From NCBI RefSeq assembly GCF_050624435.1, contig NC_134539.1, positions 44,362,001 through 44,426,000 on the forward strand: a stretch of 64,000 bases of DNA, given 5' to 3'. Positions 23,112-33,385 of the stretch are shown here, in pieces. The notes beneath the pieces were generated by a model that had not been told where the DNA came from, searched no databases, and worked only from the letters and a program-made list of their open reading frames with translations. The DNA comes from Tenrec ecaudatus. Taxonomy: Eukaryota; Chordata; Mammalia; Afrosoricida; Tenrecidae. A program made the position numbers and the translations under genes. The first letter of the stretch is position 1; each line of letters starts with the position of its first letter.

Positions 23112-23235
23112 ATCTTATGAGGTTTTCTGATCGTGGGCCTGCTGTTAACCCTGAGAAGCGTTTTCCATGTGAATTCTGTGGACGGGCATTTTCGCAGGGC
23201 TCCGAGTGGGAAAGGCACGTGCTGAGGCATGGAAT
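23112..23235 (+). CDS. ZNF462: ZNF462 coding exon with the last C2H2 finger
   Basis: This 124-nt exon follows acceptor AG at 23110-23111. Its first two bases complete the GAT codon begun at 18445. It ends in phase 2 at 23235 before donor GTAAGT, so the final ATG codon is split with the next exon. It encodes about 41 residues. They hold one complete C2H2 finger at 23168-23230 (C-x2-C-x12-H-x3-H), preceded by NPEKRFPC and reading CEFCGRAFSQGSEWERHVLR then H. All four zinc ligands are present. The helix SEWERHV differs from KRAB-type fingers, consistent with ZNF462. An apparent stop right after the exon (TAA at 23237) is intron sequence. Confidence 0.93.
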
Positions 23236-24031
23236 GTAAGTGAAGGCACCCCTAAACACCTCTTCCCTTCCCCGAGTGGGGGTGCGAGGGCGATCAGGGT
23301 CTCTTTGCTTCCCTGACAACACATAGGTCCTCAATGCCATGTCACTGGGCCATGGGAGGAGAGGCCGTTGTGTGGAACCAGACCTCTCCTTTCCGAATGG
23401 TCTTTAGCCTGGTCAACAGCCACAAGTCAAAACTCATCTCTGTGAATGACATCCCCCGGGAGCCCATGTGGAGACGTAGAGCAAGATCTCCAGCCAGCCT
23501 TCCTTAGCATGACATGTTCTGATAGAGCGGGGGGAGAGGGGGTTGCATGTCAGAAGACGTGACTTCTGTTCCTGACTTGTTCCCTGGGGGACCTTGAATA
23601 ATCCCAGCACCTCATGGTGCCTTTAATACCTCTCTGCCTGGGGACAGAGCCAACTCCTACCTGCCTCCCAGGCAGGTGGGAGCACACCTATGAAAAAGAC
23701 TTACAGGATCCTTGAACATAGTCGCACCTCCCTAGACAGGCACAGAAAGAACCCAGGTGTGGGTCATTTCAGGAGAGGATGCCTCAGGAATTCTTGACTA
23801 CAGAGTATAAAATTAAGCTTCCCCAGATGTGGCTACTATCGTAAGAGTTCTTGTTGCTTATTTACATGGTTGTTTTCCCCCATGCCCTGAACTTGTCCAA
23901 TCCTCTGAGTTGCTCTTTCAGTTTTAATAATTATTATTAATACCATGCTTCTGGGTTTAAACATAAGATAATTCTTGCTGTTACCGCTTATGACCAGTAG
24001 TGAATACTGTGCTCGGGCTCTGGAAATAAAT

Positions 24032-24237
24032 CAGGAGTCCTCAAACTTTTTAAACAGGGGGCCAGTTCAGTGTCCTTCAGACCGTTGGAAGGCCAGACTA
24101 TAGTTTAAAAAAAAAACTATAAACAAATTCTTATGCACACTGGACGAACCGGCTGCTAAGCAGGACAGGCAGCAGCGGCAAAATCACCCGGCAGGCCAGA
24201 TCAATGTCCTCGGCAGGCCGCATTTTGAGGACCCCTG
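24032..24237. mobile_element. Non-autonomous hAT element (OC1/hAT1-like)
   Basis: The 206-bp element has terminal inverted repeats CAGGAGTCCTCAAACT and ATTTTGAGGACCCCTG (14 of 16 bases pair). It is flanked by a perfect 8-bp target duplication AAATAAAT at 24024-24031 and 24238-24245. The body contains GGACCAGT-like text and a short AGTTTAAAAAAAAAACT palindrome. It resembles the opossum-Charlie/hAT1 group known for horizontal spread among tetrapods. The family name is recalled, not searched. Confidence 0.85.
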
Positions 24238-24257
24238 AAATAAATCATGGTTTAATG

Positions 24258-24453
24258 CAGCGGTTGTCAACCTGTAGGTTGTGACCCCTTTGTGGGGGGA
24301 GGTGAACAACCCTTTCACAGGGGTCACCCGATTCATAACAGTAGCAAAATGACAGTGATGAAGTAACAACAAAAATAATTATGGTTTGGGGGTCACCACA
24401 ACATGAGGAACTGTATTAAAGGATTGTGGCATTAGGAAGATTGAGAACCACTG
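24258..24453 (+). mobile_element. SPIN non-autonomous hAT element
   Basis: The 196-bp element has terminal repeats CAGCGGTTGTCAACCT and AGATTGAGAACCACTG (13 of 16 pair). Flanks are GTTTAATG and GCATAATG, a decayed 8-bp duplication (6 of 8). The body matches SPIN: GGTTGTGACCCCTTTG, CCTTTCACAGGGGTCACC, GGGGTCACCACAACATGAGG. SPIN is a documented horizontally transferred transposon of tetrapods, including tenrec. Confidence 0.88.
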
Positions 24454-24554
24454 GCATAATGGACACATTTCATGGTGGTTATTTTTGTAGGTATAATTCT
24501 TTACAACATGCCAGAAATACCCGCTTTAAGCCCTAATGTACAGTAAGGATAACT

Positions 24555-24725
24555 CGCTGCCTTGGGGTCTCCCCCACATGGGTCAGCTGTTTTCTTTCCA
24601 GGGACTGGTGTTGCAGAAGTAGCTCATCAGGCCTTTGTTCTAAGGCCCCTCTGGGGAGACTTGAATCGCCAACCTCTTGGCTAATAAGCAACCAAGTGAA
24701 CCCTTTATCCTACCCAGGGACTTCA
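24555..24725 (-). repeat. AfroSINE, long form (reverse)
   Basis: GCAGAAGTAGCTCATCAGGC..GGCCCCTCTGGGGAGACTTG..CTACCCAGGGACTT is the reverse complement of the longer AfroSINE variant, which has the 'CTTGGAAGAAAGGCCTGGCGATCTACTT' insert. Confidence 0.75.
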
Positions 24726-24896
24726 TAGTGAGAATAGACTGCCCATGGCATTCGTTCAGAAGCAACCCCAAGACCTTCGTAGGATCAGGGGGAAAAAACA
24801 AACAGTGGAGTCTTCCTGCCCCCCCCCCATTCTTTAGTTATTTAGGGAGGGCGGTACTCATCTGCAAATGTCTCTCAAACACGTGTTCTTTTCTAG

Positions 24897-25098
24897 GGCT
24901 TTGAATGATCTCAAGCAGGTGAGCAGAGAAGACATCCACGCGACAGAGAGCCTGGCAAACAGTGTCCAGATGCCTTCCATGGAGAAGGAAGATGAGCCTC
25001 TGGGGATAGACTTTACTCTCAAGAGCGAAACAGTAGCCATCTGCGTGGTCGCTGCCGACAAGTCCCTCCTGGAGAACGCAGAGGCCCCAACCGAATAA
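24897..25098 (+). CDS. ZNF462: ZNF462 terminal coding exon (C-terminus and stop)
   Basis: The exon begins at 24897 after acceptor TTTTCTAG; its first base G completes the ATG codon from 23235. It encodes 66 further residues and ends at TAA 25096-25098. The peptide starts ALNDLKQVSREDIHATESLA, continues through SVQMPSMEKEDEPLGIDFTL and closes KSLLENAEAPTE. This tail is characteristic of ZNF462 and has no zinc finger. Its GIDFTLKSETVAICVV segment is strongly retained across mammals as I remember the family, suggesting a protein-interaction role (inference). No frameshift or premature stop is present. A second in-frame-looking GCGAATAAG directly repeats after the stop and is non-coding. Confidence 0.94.
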
Positions 25099-26795
25099 GC
25101 GAATAAGCGTTTGGTGAAGTTCCTGCTCAGAGCTGACTTGAACAGTGATGAAAAGGCGGGTGGGCCGGCTTGGACTGGAGGAGGGGAGGGTCAGAAAAAG
25201 AGAAGACAGAGACAAAGCTGCTTTTTAGGACTGAACAATCTATTTTCAAAGCACTGGTACCTTTGTGAATGAGTATGTAAATTAAAGTTATTTAAATGGT
25301 TGGAATATGTGGCTCCTTTCCCATCACTGCATCTTTTCTTCCGGATCTTCGTCGTCGTCGGAGAAGTTCGATTTGCTGCGGAATCTGGAAGCGCCTCCTA
25401 TGCCCTCGGTGTGCTCTTGGTCTCGGACAGAATGTGGCGGACAGACAGACACTCCGTGACCGTAGAAGATTTCTTCTCCGAGGGGAACAACTTTTTAACG
25501 CACGACTTTCGGTGCGTTTTTCTAGTTTTAATACCTTAAGCTTTTTCAAGACCTAACTGCAGCCGCTTTGGGGGAAAAAAAGCAAAACAAAAACAGAAAA
25601 CAAAACAAAAAAAACTGCTTTGCATAAAACAGTCACCTGTTTCCTAGTACCTCAAAATTAACCAAGGGAGATTCTCTGCATTTGTCAGTACTACCTGTCG
25701 TCGTCGTCGTGGTTAAATGTAGAGAGAACTGCTGGGCGAGATGGTGAATGGAAGGGGGAGAGAGCAAAAACAGAGTTTTAAAGAAAGGAACACAAATTGT
25801 GCTTAAAATCCCCACGTGGGTTTTATTTCTTAAAATACTGTGATTTTTTAAATTATTTTAGTAAAAAACAAAACAAAAAAAAGAAACAGACTTTAATTAT
25901 TAGATAACTGTTTGTGAATTGTCATCCTTTATTCCAGGTAAGCTGTTTATTAGTGTTCAACTATAATTTCGAATTTGGTAGCTTCATGTGAGCGAATCTT
26001 AAGGTGATTGTGCAGTTTGGTTTGCCACGTGTTTATTTCCTATCAGTTTGAGTGTTCCAAACACAGCACAATTCAGTTTTTCATATAAATTGTTCTTTGT
26101 GTGTGTGCGTGTTATTGTTTAATTTGGGGGCAAGGGAGATTGAGGGGTTCTTTTGTGAATAGGAATGTTTTTATTTTAAACATGAACATAACAAAGATGT
26201 TAACTTTTTTTGTTTTTTAATTTAACTAAAGAACCAAACTTTCGGCACAGCGATGCAGCTTGTGGGCCAGACCAGGTCCTCTCCACCCTTTTGTTGCTCG
26301 TCAAATTAACACATTATCCGTCTCACGCAAATAATTTGTTAGGATGAGCTGGCTTTTCGTGTGTGCATTTAAAATGTGTTTTTCTTTTTGTTTGTGTTGT
26401 GTTTTGGGGGGTTGCTCATTTATTAGGGGGAGGGGGACATACTAGAATCCCATCCCTTTGGTGAGAATGGACAAGAAATACTTAGATCCTACAAGGAGCC
26501 TGAAGAACTACTTTTTTTTGTTGTTTCCCAATCTAGCTGCCAGCTGCTCTCTTGTTTCCCCCATATTAGTTCTTTTCCGGAAGAGATCAGTGTAGACTAA
26601 GCGAAGTCTATATGATGCGCTCTGTTTGTGAACAAAGGGTTTCATTCCAAAAAGTGGAAACGAACTTTCCTTGAAGCCTAGGTTTTAGAAGTGCGTGTGC
26701 TCAAGTGTGCTTGCAAGTGCTTGAATGTGTGTGCGAGGGGCGTGAGGCCTTTGGTTTTCATGTTTTGGATTTTGTTTTATTTTGTTTTTTAACTT

Positions 26796-26836
26796 GGGGG
26801 GGCGGGGGAGGGGGGAGGGCAAGAAGAGGAGGGGGG
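26796..26836 (+). promoter_or_regulatory. ZNF462: G-quadruplex-prone tract in the 3' UTR
   Basis: Runs of 7, 5, 6, 3 and 6 guanines are separated by one-base spacers and one 11-base spacer. At least four runs of three or more Gs lie within 24 bases, satisfying the usual G4 pattern on the mRNA strand. Confidence 0.6.
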
Positions 26837-27334
26837 TTGCTGAGATGACCGTGTCCCACACAGCTTCAAATAAAATCCATGGAAAGATGTTGCATTTGTG
26901 GAATAAGTGCTTACTTGAAAAGCATGTTTTTCTTTTATTTTCTTGCCGTTAGGAATTTTTATTTGTAGCGTGTTAGCTTTAATTTAAGTTGGATTTTTTG
27001 GTTTTGTTTTGTTTTTAAGGGATAGGGCCATCATGTGCAAACCCAGAAAGTGGGGAAGGTGTGAACTATCTAGACAAAAGATTCACTTTGTGTCCTTATT
27101 TGTTTTTAATTGGCCTCATTTCAAATGTATTAAACAGTTCCATACCTGGATTGGGTGTTTGTAACGGTTACCAAAAAGGAAAAAAAAAACAACAAAAAAA
27201 AAGAAGACGGGGGGAAAAAAAAACAAAGAAAGGAAAAAAAAAGAAAATAATTGTGACATGCTTTTATCACTACTTTATTTTTCAAATAACATGTAAATAT
27301 TGTAATCCATTGGATTTTGTTTTGCTAACCTGTT

Positions 27335-27340
27335 AATAAA
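27335..27340 (+). terminator. ZNF462: Poly(A) signal 1 (AATAAA)
   Basis: AATAAA in GTTAATAAAAATATGGG, followed about 35-55 bases later by a T-rich downstream element at about 27378-27395. This is the most likely main cleavage region, near 27355-27365. Confidence 0.75.
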
Positions 27341-27536
27341 AATATGGGACCATTATCCTTTTAACAAGGCTATAATGTCATTTTTTTTCTTTTTCAAAAC
27401 CTACACCAGATATTTTGTGGCCGTACATTTTGGATGCATTATAATTCTGTTGACTGTAATGACATAGAATTTACAACATTTTTTGTTGTCGTTTAATTTA
27501 TACAGAGGGCTTTTTTTTCCCAGAGCTTGAAGAGAA

Positions 27537-27542
27537 AATAAA
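27537..27542 (+). terminator. ZNF462: Poly(A) signal 2 (AATAAA)
   Basis: AATAAA in GAGAAAATAAACAGC. The downstream region is less T/GT-rich than for the other sites, so usage is doubtful. Confidence 0.35.
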
Positions 27543-27643
27543 CAGCAAAATGCTAGCCTCTTGACTCCATTATTGGTGGCTCCCAATACTTGATGGAAGT
27601 TAGGGAGAACCTGAGTCCTTGACGTCAAGGGTTAAAAAAAATT

Positions 27644-27649
27644 AATAAA
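27644..27649 (+). terminator. ZNF462: Poly(A) signal 3 (AATAAA)
   Basis: AATAAA in AAATTAATAAAACAC, followed by TTATTCAAGTTGTTTGC, which is GT-rich. Confidence 0.45.
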
Positions 27650-27709
27650 ACACAAGTAGCTTATTCAAGTTGTTTGCAACATACATTTTGTAATGAAATG
27701 TGAGAAATT

Positions 27710-27715
27710 AATAAA
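27710..27715 (+). terminator. ZNF462: Poly(A) signal 4 (AATAAA)
   Basis: AATAAA in AATTAATAAAGAATTTTTTT, followed by a GTGTCTTAGTATCTTTTGT stretch typical of a downstream element. It is the last signal before repeats begin, so the distal end is plausible here. Confidence 0.6.
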
Positions 27716-27809
27716 GAATTTTTTTCACATGTGTCTTAGTATCTTTTGTAAATCATTTCATAAGAATGGATGAGAGAGATAAAAGTGTAGAAATAATTTA
27801 GCGTGGCCT

Positions 27810-28010
27810 TTCAACTCGTCGGTGGCCTTGCAGTCCGTTCTGGCTTAGCAGCACTGCTCTGCCACACAAGGGTTTCAGTGGCTGGGCTTTGCGAAGTAGA
27901 TGGCCAGTAGATTTTCTGCTGAGCTATGTCTGGGTGAACTCCAACCTTCAACCTCTCAGCACGGGAGCGGGTTATCAGTTGGCACAACCACATAAGGAAC
28001 TCCTTCCATG
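27810..28010 (-). repeat. AfroSINE-related repeat (reverse)
   Basis: GGTTTCAGTGGCTGGGCTTT..AGTAGATGGCCAGTAGATTTTC..GAACTCCAACCTTCAACCTCTC is the reverse of the long-form AfroSINE middle and head. Confidence 0.6.
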
Positions 28011-28059
28011 CAGGTGAACTTGAGAGCTATTTCACAGCATTAACTCTTTATTATCTGAA

Positions 28060-28262
28060 CCGAAATGCAAACCCACGGCCATGGATTTGATACCAGTGCA
28101 TGGGGACCCTATACGGCCGGGTAGAACTTCTCCTGTGGGTTTCTAAGACTGAAAATCTTGACACAGTAGAAAACCTCAGCTTTCTCCCAAGGATCGGCTG
28201 GTGGTTTCAAACTGCTGACTTTGCAGGTAGCCCAACACCTAATCCACTGTGCCACCAGGGTG
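28060..28262 (-). repeat. AfroSINE (reverse), near full length
   Basis: It contains GTAGAACTTCTCCTGTGGGT, TGGTGGTTTCAAACTGCTGA and the reversed head TCCACTGTGCCACCAGGGTG. Confidence 0.8.
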
Positions 28263-29587
28263 CTAGTTAGGACGAGTGTAAAATGAAAGTTCATTACGAG
28301 CTGGGATTTTCTCTAAATGTTAACCTTGCTTAGTGATCGCAAACATGATGGGCTGGCATGTTTTTCATCTAAATGTGACTCCAAATGGTGTACAAAGTGA
28401 AAGGGAGGGCCCGTGATGAAACTTCATCTGGGAGCATTGTTTCATGAGCACAGTCATGTTCAGATCTGCTGAGCATTGTTGGCACTTTGCCTCTTGAAAG
28501 CCTGAACCATGCGCTCTGCCTGTGCATCCTGCACTGGCAGTTGTCATCACACACCCAGTCTCCAAGCTTCCCTGTCAGAACACCAACGAAAAATTAGTCC
28601 TCACGCAACAGCACATTAAAACCAGTAGCTTCGACTCCCCGCCCGCCATCCCCACAACAGCTGATTGAAACCGTGTCTTCATCACTGGTGGGAGAATGTT
28701 GAAAGCTCACTCTGAACTTGGTTCTCACGCTTTCTGAGTCCCTTCACGAAAGGAAAGTTTGAAGCCATTGTGACTTAACACAGCTAGATACAGCATGAAA
28801 GTAAAGTGGGCCACAACGGGAAAACTGGGACCAAGTAGCCCAGTGAGGATGACATGCGTGTTCACGTACATGTGCCACGACACCAGGCACCAGCCAAAGG
28901 CGGTACCCTGAGTTTCATCTAAAATGAAGGTTAGACAGGAGGCTCTGCCAGAACCACATCTTAATGATTTTGTATTAAACCCTTTGCTCAAGGAATAATT
29001 GACTTTACAGCGGGACAGACAGATTTATACTTTGCTTTCTTAAAGGAGAAAAGGGGTTCTTTTCAACATGTTGAAAAACATTGCTACTCCCTCACAATCT
29101 CCGATAAATGTTTAATGTGCAATGTGTGTGGATTTCATTCCTAATCTGTGCTCCAACTGTTTCATGAAGAGATGGCATTTCCTAATTTATTGCTCATAGT
29201 GGTGGCCTTTGGGTGCTGTTGAATCCACCCATTAGTCATAGGGACTGCAATAAGAAACTGATGTCTTATGCAAATGAAGGTCTATTTCTTATGCAAATTT
29301 CAAAGGACAGTAACCCTTTTTCAATTGGTGCTCAAGAATCCAGGATCACACTTGGGAATACTGGATACTGAATCCTCCATGTAAGAATCTCAGTCCTGGT
29401 TGAGATCTTACAGCTGGCCTGGTCCCGGGGACACATTATCCAATAAGAAGGTAAGCATGTGCTAGGGCATCAACAATAGCAGGCCACCAGCTCTCAGAGC
29501 AAAGACTCCGAATCCAAGCAAACAGGAGGGGGGATGGCAGAGCATTCCATTTGGTAGCATTTTGATAAGGTTCAGATATTTATCAGG
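28263..29587. other. Intergenic stretch without repeats
   Basis: No repeat was recognised. The right half (about 29030-29340) is A/T-rich with two octamer motifs and could be regulatory. Confidence 0.4.
29268..29298. promoter_or_regulatory. Paired POU octamer motifs
   Basis: Two exact ATGCAAAT octamers occur at 29268-29275 and 29291-29298, on the same strand and 23 bp apart (about two helical turns), both preceded by CTT. ATGCAAAT is the classical OCT/POU binding site. Confidence 0.45.
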
Positions 29588-30170
29588 CTGGATTCTGTAG
29601 AGAAGCAAAACCAGTGACACGTGTACGCATAGAGAAACATATCACAACAATCATACAAGTGGGCCACTCAATGTCCAGATGGTTTCCAAGTCCTTGGGTG
29701 AGATGGTAAGCTGGAGGTTTCTCCTAACTACTGTGACATGGAGTATGAGGGTGGCGGTGGGGTGAGGTGGGCTAAAGAACCCAAGATCCGCAGAAAAACC
29801 ACAGGTAACAGTGAATGAATCTAAGGCTGACAGGTCAGATGGTAGATCACTGTGGCTGCTAAGATTACCTGCCACTGGCTCAAGTCCAAAGAACTACAGG
29901 TTGATGATCCCGATGTGGAATCCAGACCCAGCAAGCTCGACAGCATTCGCTTATTTCAGAAGCAAGCCGAAACCCAAGGAAACGACCTTTGTGTTGCATC
30001 AGTGCTAGGATGCATTCCACCTTAATCTTACAACTGATTGGCTGAGCCCATGGTGCAGTTGATGACATTGTTTAAGTCACATCATGGAGAACCAGTCGGT
30101 CTTCATTGCCAAACCACTGAGAAATCTCACCCAGGCAGTTGACACAACGCCCGACTATCACAAGACCATG
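29588..30170 (-). mobile_element. Old LTR-like repeat (reverse), distant relative of family B
   Basis: It begins GGATTCTGTAGAGAAGCAAA and ends near GTTGACACAACGCCCGACTA, with CAACTGATTGGCTGAGCCCA inside. This is the layout of an old mammalian ERVL/MaLR-type long terminal repeat in reverse. It is much more diverged than the family B copies. Confidence 0.4.
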
Positions 30171-30774
30171 ACATACGTTCCTTTTCACTTTGGACTGATG
30201 GGGTACAGCCTCACAATCGGTTCTTGCTCATTGACCACATAGGGATGTGGCACTATAATCATGGGACTCACGATATACCTGGCCTGCATACTGTGAACCA
30301 ACACACACCTTCAGAGTGAGCAGACCTGGTACTTGTGTCATTGTCCTTGCACTCACTCTCAGCCCTGTGGGAGATCAGCTGTAGTGTGACAAATGGTGAA
30401 GCCACATCATGAAAGGATGAAAAGTGAGTGTGCACGTTGTTAAGTCTGACTTCAAGACGAGAGACTCAGGGTCTGTGATGTGAGCACCAACAAGCATTGT
30501 ACAACAAACAAATGAAGTTGACTTCTGACTGCCTTTTAAGTACTATTTCTTTTGACTTTCTCAGACCGGAAGAACAAATTCCACATTCCAAATCTTTTCA
30601 TTTCCAAAGGCAAATTGTTGTGTTAACATCTACATTTGAAGGTAAATATCATTTTTATAGATTTTGTTATGTTCAGTTATGCAAATGTATTTGCTATGGT
30701 AGCATTACATTTTTAAAGTGACATAAGTTTAGGTCCAGTTAAGATGAAACTGCTACAACTATGAAATGCACAAA

Positions 30775-31610
30775 AGAAAAGCTTACAGAAGCTAAAAAGA
30801 AAAGGTCCTGCTGCAAAGGACATTTATAGGGGTCTAAATGCAGGCATATACATATGTAAATATAATCATAGGGAAATAGATCTTTATATATTAAGTATTA
30901 ATGTAGCAGACAGACAGTGGGCCTCTATTCAACGCAAGAACACTTTGTTCTAATAACCTGGCATTCTGTGATGCTTACTGTTCCTACATGATCCCTGAAT
31001 GCAAATGGGTGCATGAGCAAATGTGAAAAAAGCTGAAGGTACTTGGCTATCAAAAGATATAGCATTTGGGGTCTTAAAGACTTGGAGATAAACAAGCTGC
31101 CATCTAGTTGAGAAGCAATAAAGCCCACATGGAAGAAGCACACCAGCCTGTGTGATCATGGGGTATTGATGGAATCAGGCATCAAAAACCCAGAACAAAA
31201 ATCCTATCAATGTGAATGAGTGGAGACCCAAAGCCCATCTGTAGACAATCGGACATCCCCTCACAGAAGGATCACAAGGAAGAGAAGAGCCAGTCAGGGT
31301 ACAGAATGCACCGATGAAACATGCAACTTTCCTCTAGTTCTTTAATGCTTCCTTCCTCCTGCCCCGCCCCCCACTATCATGACCTCAGTTCTACCTTGCA
31401 AATCTGGCTAGACCAGAGCATGGACACTGGTACAGATAAGAGCTTGAAACACAGGGATTTCAGGACAGATAAACCCCTCAGCACCAATAATGAGAGTAGC
31501 GATACCAGGAGGAGAAGGGGACGGTGGGGAGAGAGAGGGGAAACCAATCACAATGATCTACATATAGCCCCTTCTCGGGGGGATGGACAACAGAAAAGTG
31601 GGTGATTTAA
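30775..31610 (+). mobile_element. Family A retrotransposon, 3'-incomplete copy
   Basis: From GGACATTTATAGGGGTCTAA through GAACACTTTGTTCTAATAAC to GGGGGGATGGACAACAGAAAAG it follows family A order. It stops before the terminal AATAAAATGATTTTT, ending in an A/G-rich run. It is therefore truncated or rearranged at the 3' end. Confidence 0.8.
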
Positions 31611-32649
31611 AGAAAAAGGGGGGGGAAAGGACCCGCTAATCCCTAAAGAAAATTCTAAAATTTTTAACTGCATCAGAAGCGATGTCTTCCGATGTGCTCT
31701 CAAATGTAATAAGTGCAACTTGTCCTAGTTCAGCTAGTGATGAAATTACTAAGAGGACATACAAGGATAACACGTTCCAAATTCTGCATCGTCCCTTTCT
31801 GCGGTAAAGGCGAAGCATTAATGGTGTAGACAGTGAAAGAAGCTATTGTAGAATCTGAACTTGTTGTATCTGCAGACCCACGAGTGACAGAAATACAGGT
31901 CCTACTTTGTGGGATTATTTCCTCTACAGATGCAAATTATTGGATCCAAAGGCGGCCGAGTGGTTTTCAACATCACAGTAGACCCTTTGAAACTTGGTGC
32001 AAAAAAATTCTGGGTGGTAACCAAACAAGGTCCTGTGGCTAGAATATATTTCTAGGCTGCAAAGCTAATGAGGAAAAGGGTAAGGGAGGGTGATCATGAT
32101 CGCTGGATTCTCCATCAGTTCTGATACTGTTTCCCTTGCAAGCTATTCAGTGCTACGTGAACTAATCCTCGGTTTGCTACAGGTGGAACTGACAATTGAC
32201 ACAACTGGAATAGGATTGATACACACAGAAACAGCTCAGTTCACTGAGATTTTATGCTGTCATATTTCAACCAAAGGCCTGGCTTTGACATCACTTATAA
32301 ACAGGAAACAAAATTAATAAAAAGTATCCATATTGGAGAAATCATTTTACAGTAAACACTGTCATTACAATTGTCACTGAATGCGGACTATCTTTCTGAG
32401 GAAGAAATAAAGTGGATCCCCACAAAATAGAACTTGTTGTTTACTTTGACCTATTTTTAATAGTTTACATCCCAAAATATGGTTACTGGAAAAGTTAACC
32501 CCTTGTGTATGTCTAAAATAACATGAAGAATTAATAACCTTAATATGTGACTTAAATGATAAAGTTCGATGAACTATTTTCTCTGAAATCAGTATAGTCC
32601 AATATGTCAATTTGTCTCTAAATTCCACTCCTGCTCTTTCTCATGCAGC
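31611..32649. other. Intergenic stretch without recognised features
   Basis: A/T-rich DNA. No gene, and no repeat I can name. Confidence 0.4.
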
Positions 32650-32840
32650 TCTCAGAAACGCAAACTCACTGCCGTCGAGTTATGGCGGACGCATATTGAC
32701 CCTGCTGTGCTGTTCCAAGACTGTAACTGTTTACAGGAGTAGAAAGTGCAGTGTTTGTCCCACAAAAGCCGCTGGTGGCTTTGAACTGCCGACCATGAGG
32801 ATCGCTGCCCAACAAGTAACTCACACAGCTCAGCTACGTA
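32650..32840 (-). repeat. AfroSINE (reverse)
   Basis: ACTCACTGCCGTCGAGTTAT..GACTGTAACTGTTTACAGGA..GCTTTGAACTGCCGACCATG matches the reverse AfroSINE. Confidence 0.75.
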
Positions 32841-32889
32841 TGACTTTAAGATAAGTATCTTAACACTTAGTTAGAATAGGTACCTTGCC

Positions 32890-33105
32890 ACAAAAGATGC
32901 CCTGGCAGCATAGTGGGCTTCCACGTTGGCTTTGTTGCAATGTCAGCGATTCAAAACCACCAGTCCCTCAGCGGGGGAAAGAGCAGGCTTTCTACTCCGG
33001 TAGAGAGTTCAGAGTCTGAAAGCCCACAAGGGCAGTTCGTTTTCCCCTGTCCTGTGGGGTTGCCCTGGATCAGAATGAAATGGATGGCAGTGAGATGAGA
33101 TGATA
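32890..33105 (+). repeat. AfroSINE
   Basis: The sequence has the head GATGCCCTGGCAGCATAGTG, then GATTCAAAACCACCAGTCCC, TGTCCTGTGGGGTTGCCCTG and the tail GATGGCAGTGAGATGAGATG. Confidence 0.75.
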
Positions 33106-33385
33106 CCTTAAAAACGTAAGTGTTGTTTTATGATCTGTAACATACGGAAAACCTGGCAAGAGATTTACCACATTTACGTGATTAAAAAGTCATACCAGCG
33201 AAAATATTGCAAATCAAGTCCTCCACTGTTTATGAGGATTTTGCTAACTTGATTTTTCTAAGTTCAGAGTTCAGTCCTGTGACAACGTTGCCAGTGTGTC
33301 AGGACATGATAACGACATGCAACAGCAAAATATAGGACGTAATGAACCTGCCATTTTCATACCATGTGCTGTGTACTCACCTAAT

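Larger units (their letters stand above)
23236..24896 (+). other. ZNF462: ZNF462 last intron, about 1.7 kb, with two hAT insertions
   Basis: Phase 2 intron from GTAAGT at 23236 to the acceptor AG at 24895-24896. It contains a possible MIR (about 23550-23690), an OC1-like hAT, a SPIN element and an AfroSINE. The two DNA transposons lie within 440 bp of the splice acceptor. Confidence 0.85.
25099..27735 (+). other. ZNF462: ZNF462 3' untranslated region
   Basis: This transposon-free block directly downstream of the stop fits a long vertebrate 3' UTR. It has many T-rich and A-rich tracts, two short GTC repeats (25349-25361 and 25697-25710), a G-rich tract (26796-26836) and an A-rich tract (27176-27250). 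It ends in a cluster of poly(A) signals. The first strong signal (27335) gives a UTR of about 2.25 kb, the last (27710) about 2.63 kb. The end is inferred from these signals and from the first SINE appearing at about 27810. Confidence 0.8.
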
